A stretch of 64,000 nt of DNA, taken from NCBI GenBank assembly GCA_963828625.1, contig CAWHEX010000003.1:434001-498000 (forward strand), read 5' to 3'. Both the position numbers and the translations under genes were made by a program. This DNA is from PALSA-894 sp963828625. GTDB taxonomy: Bacteria; Pseudomonadota; Alphaproteobacteria; Rhizobiales; Xanthobacteraceae. The notes beneath the pieces were generated by a model that did no database searches, was not told where the DNA came from, and worked only from the letters and a program-made list of their open reading frames with translations. Of the stretch, positions 62,881 to 64,000 are shown piece by piece; the stretch's first letter is position 1; every line of letters starts with the position of its first letter.

Positions 62881-63948
62881 ATGAACGACCAGGCCGAAGA
62901 GCACGAGCGGACTCTGGCGTTTGCCGAGATCGCGCTGGGCCAGATCAAGGCGTTGCGTCAGCCGGCGTACCCGCGCAATTACGAGGTCTGGTACACCTAC
63001 GCGACCGGCCACAATCCGTCGCTCAATCAGACGATCAACGAGACGATCAGCCGCAACGGCACGCTGACCACGACCGACCTCGATCAGATCTACGAGACCT
63101 ATCTCTCGCCCGTGCGTCTGACCGACCGCCTCGACAATGTCGGCGGCCAGATCATCGACGAGATCGAGCAAGTCATGGCGATGATCGACGCCGCCGTGGG
63201 CGAGGCCACGACCTACACCGAAAGCCTCGCGCATGCGACGCAAAGCCTCGGCACCGCGAAGGACCGCGACGGGCTGCGCACCATCGTCGAGACCTTGGTG
63301 CGCGCGACGCGCGACATGGAAGAAAACAATTCGAAGCTGGAGCACAGCCTGAAGGCCTCCAAGCAGGAGATCACGCAGCTCCAGGTCAATCTCGAAGCGG
63401 TGCGCAACGAAAGCCTGACCGATCCGCTGACGTCGCTCGCCAACCGCAAGTATTTCGACCAGACGCTCGACAAGTGCATGGCGCAGAGCGCCGAGACCGG
63501 CGAGCCGCTCACGCTGCTGCTCACCGACATCGATCACTTCAAGGCATTCAACGACACGTTCGGGCACCTCACCGGCGACCAGGTGCTGCGACTTGTCGCG
63601 CTGGCGGTGAAGCAGAACGTCAAGGGCCAGGACGTGGCGGCGCGCTACGGCGGCGAGGAATTCGCCGTCATCCTGCCGAACACGCCGCTGCGCTCGGCCC
63701 TGACCGTTGCCGAGCACGTGCGCCGCGCGGTGATGACCAAGGAGCTGATGAAGCGCTCCACCGGCGAGCATCTCGGCCGCGTCACGGTGTCGATCGGCGT
63801 CGCGTCGTTCCAGAAGGGCGAAAGCGCCCAGTCGCTGATCGAGCGCGCCGACAACTGCCTCTATGCGGCGAAGCGCGCCGGCCGCAACCGCGTTCTGTCC
63901 GAGACCGACCCGGAAGTCTCGACGTCCGCACCCGCCAAGGTCGCCTGA
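62881..63948 (+). CDS. Diguanylate cyclase (GGDEF domain)
   Basis: 355 residues: an N-terminal helical region of about 125 residues (EVWYTYATGHNPSLNQ), a coiled-coil linker (about 130-178, DMEENNSKLEHSLKASKQ) and a GGDEF domain starting LTDPLTSLANRKYFD. The signature is GGEEF at 257-261 with the metal residues in LLLTDIDHFKAFND. The product-inhibition site RxxD is replaced by KGQD (248-251). It is cytoplasmic, with no membrane segment. It should make cyclic di-GMP from GTP; the coiled coil suggests dimerisation. The N-terminal domain type is conserved in Rhizobiales but has no name I can give. ATG 62881 was chosen. Confidence 0.9.
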   Translation: MNDQAEEHERTLAFAEIALGQIKALRQPAYPRNYEVWYTYATGHNPSLNQTINETISRNGTLTTTDLDQIYETYLSPVRLTDRLDNVGGQIIDEIEQVMAMIDAAVGEATTYTESLAHATQSLGTAKDRDGLRTIVETLVRATRDMEENNSKLEHSLKASKQEITQLQVNLEAVRNESLTDPLTSLANRKYFDQTLDKCMAQSAETGEPLTLLLTDIDHFKAFNDTFGHLTGDQVLRLVALAVKQNVKGQDVAARYGGEEFAVILPNTPLRSALTVAEHVRRAVMTKELMKRSTGEHLGRVTVSIGVASFQKGESAQSLIERADNCLYAAKRAGRNRVLSETDPEVSTSAPAKVA

Positions 63949-63955
63949 CGCGCCC

Positions 63956-64000
63956 TCACCTGCGCTTCTTCTTCGCTGTTGCCTTCGGCTTCGGTGTTGC
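63956..64000 (-). CDS. C-terminal 14 residues of a lysine-rich protein (cut by window edge)
   Basis: A minus-strand frame enters from the right edge and stops at 63956-63958 with a tail ATPKPKATAKKKRR, typical of basic low-complexity C-termini. Only 14 codons are visible, so product and even coding status are uncertain. It would be convergent with the GGDEF gene, 7 bases apart. Confidence 0.4.
   Translation of the reverse strand, partial: ATPKPKATAKKKRR

Noticed and set aside
1..64000. CRISPR arrays, tRNA or rRNA genes, integrases, transposases, phage genes
   Set aside because: None seen. The repeats present are short palindromes in intergenic gaps, not regularly spaced arrays, and no mobile-element proteins are encoded.

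Overview
The window is a GC-rich (mid-60s percent by eye) chromosomal segment of an alphaproteobacterium, most likely from the Bradyrhizobium/Rhodopseudomonas/Rhodoplanes side of the Hyphomicrobiales. The evidence is gene content: short-form argC, class II fructose bisphosphatase glpX, class I PHA synthase with a phasin, parE, several Bug/TctC-type binding proteins, and short palindromic intergenic repeats of the kind seen in that group. I see no rRNA, tRNA, CRISPR array, integrase or transposase. No gene-free stretch exceeds about 250 bases. Both ends cut through minus-strand genes.

Layout. 1-10.6 kb holds a mixed set: a membrane protein, nadX-like aspartate dehydrogenase, a TctC binding protein, a fluoroacetate-dehalogenase-like hydrolase, a six-haem cytochrome c, a Tat-exported hydrolase, an SGNH protein and an MltB-type transglycosylase. 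10.6-15.3 kb is a branched-chain/amide ABC transporter (livFGMH plus binding protein) on the minus strand. 15.4-25.0 kb carries a NIPSNAP protein, an aldehyde dehydrogenase, and a compact plus-strand operon of phosphatase, ThDP enzyme, NitT/TauT-type ABC transporter and a second, heavily disrupted aldehyde dehydrogenase. These fit together as import and oxidation of an unknown 2-oxo acid or precursor.

26.1-36.4 kb is a sulfur-oxidation (sox) locus. Running left from a divergent promoter region are soxY, soxZ, soxB, soxC, soxD and a flavocytochrome c pair (fccA/fccB). Running right are soxA, soxX and an exported DsrE-like protein, followed by the thioredoxins SoxW and SoxS and an unknown helical periplasmic protein. 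SoxAX, SoxYZ, SoxB and SoxCD are all present, so oxidation of thiosulfate to sulfate is predicted. No soxV/ccdA or soxR lies inside the window.

36.5-64 kb is mostly housekeeping: an SGNH hydrolase, recJ, an ATP-grasp protein, glpX, homoserine dehydrogenase, an aminotransferase, a PHA locus (phaC, two small membrane proteins, phasin), argC and paiB-like genes, a tandem pair of exported metallo-beta-lactamase-fold hydrolases, dedA, parE, an outer-membrane barrel protein, an SDR, an HCCA-isomerase-like protein, a second TctC protein, rhlE and a GGDEF protein.

A striking property is the number of single-base frameshifts in otherwise well-conserved genes, including hom, soxB, livM and phasin. Most are consistent with uncorrected homopolymer or indel errors in the assembly. 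They are annotated here as continuous genes with the shift position given. The dehydrogenase at 23.4-24.9 kb has about eight such shifts and could be a real pseudogene.
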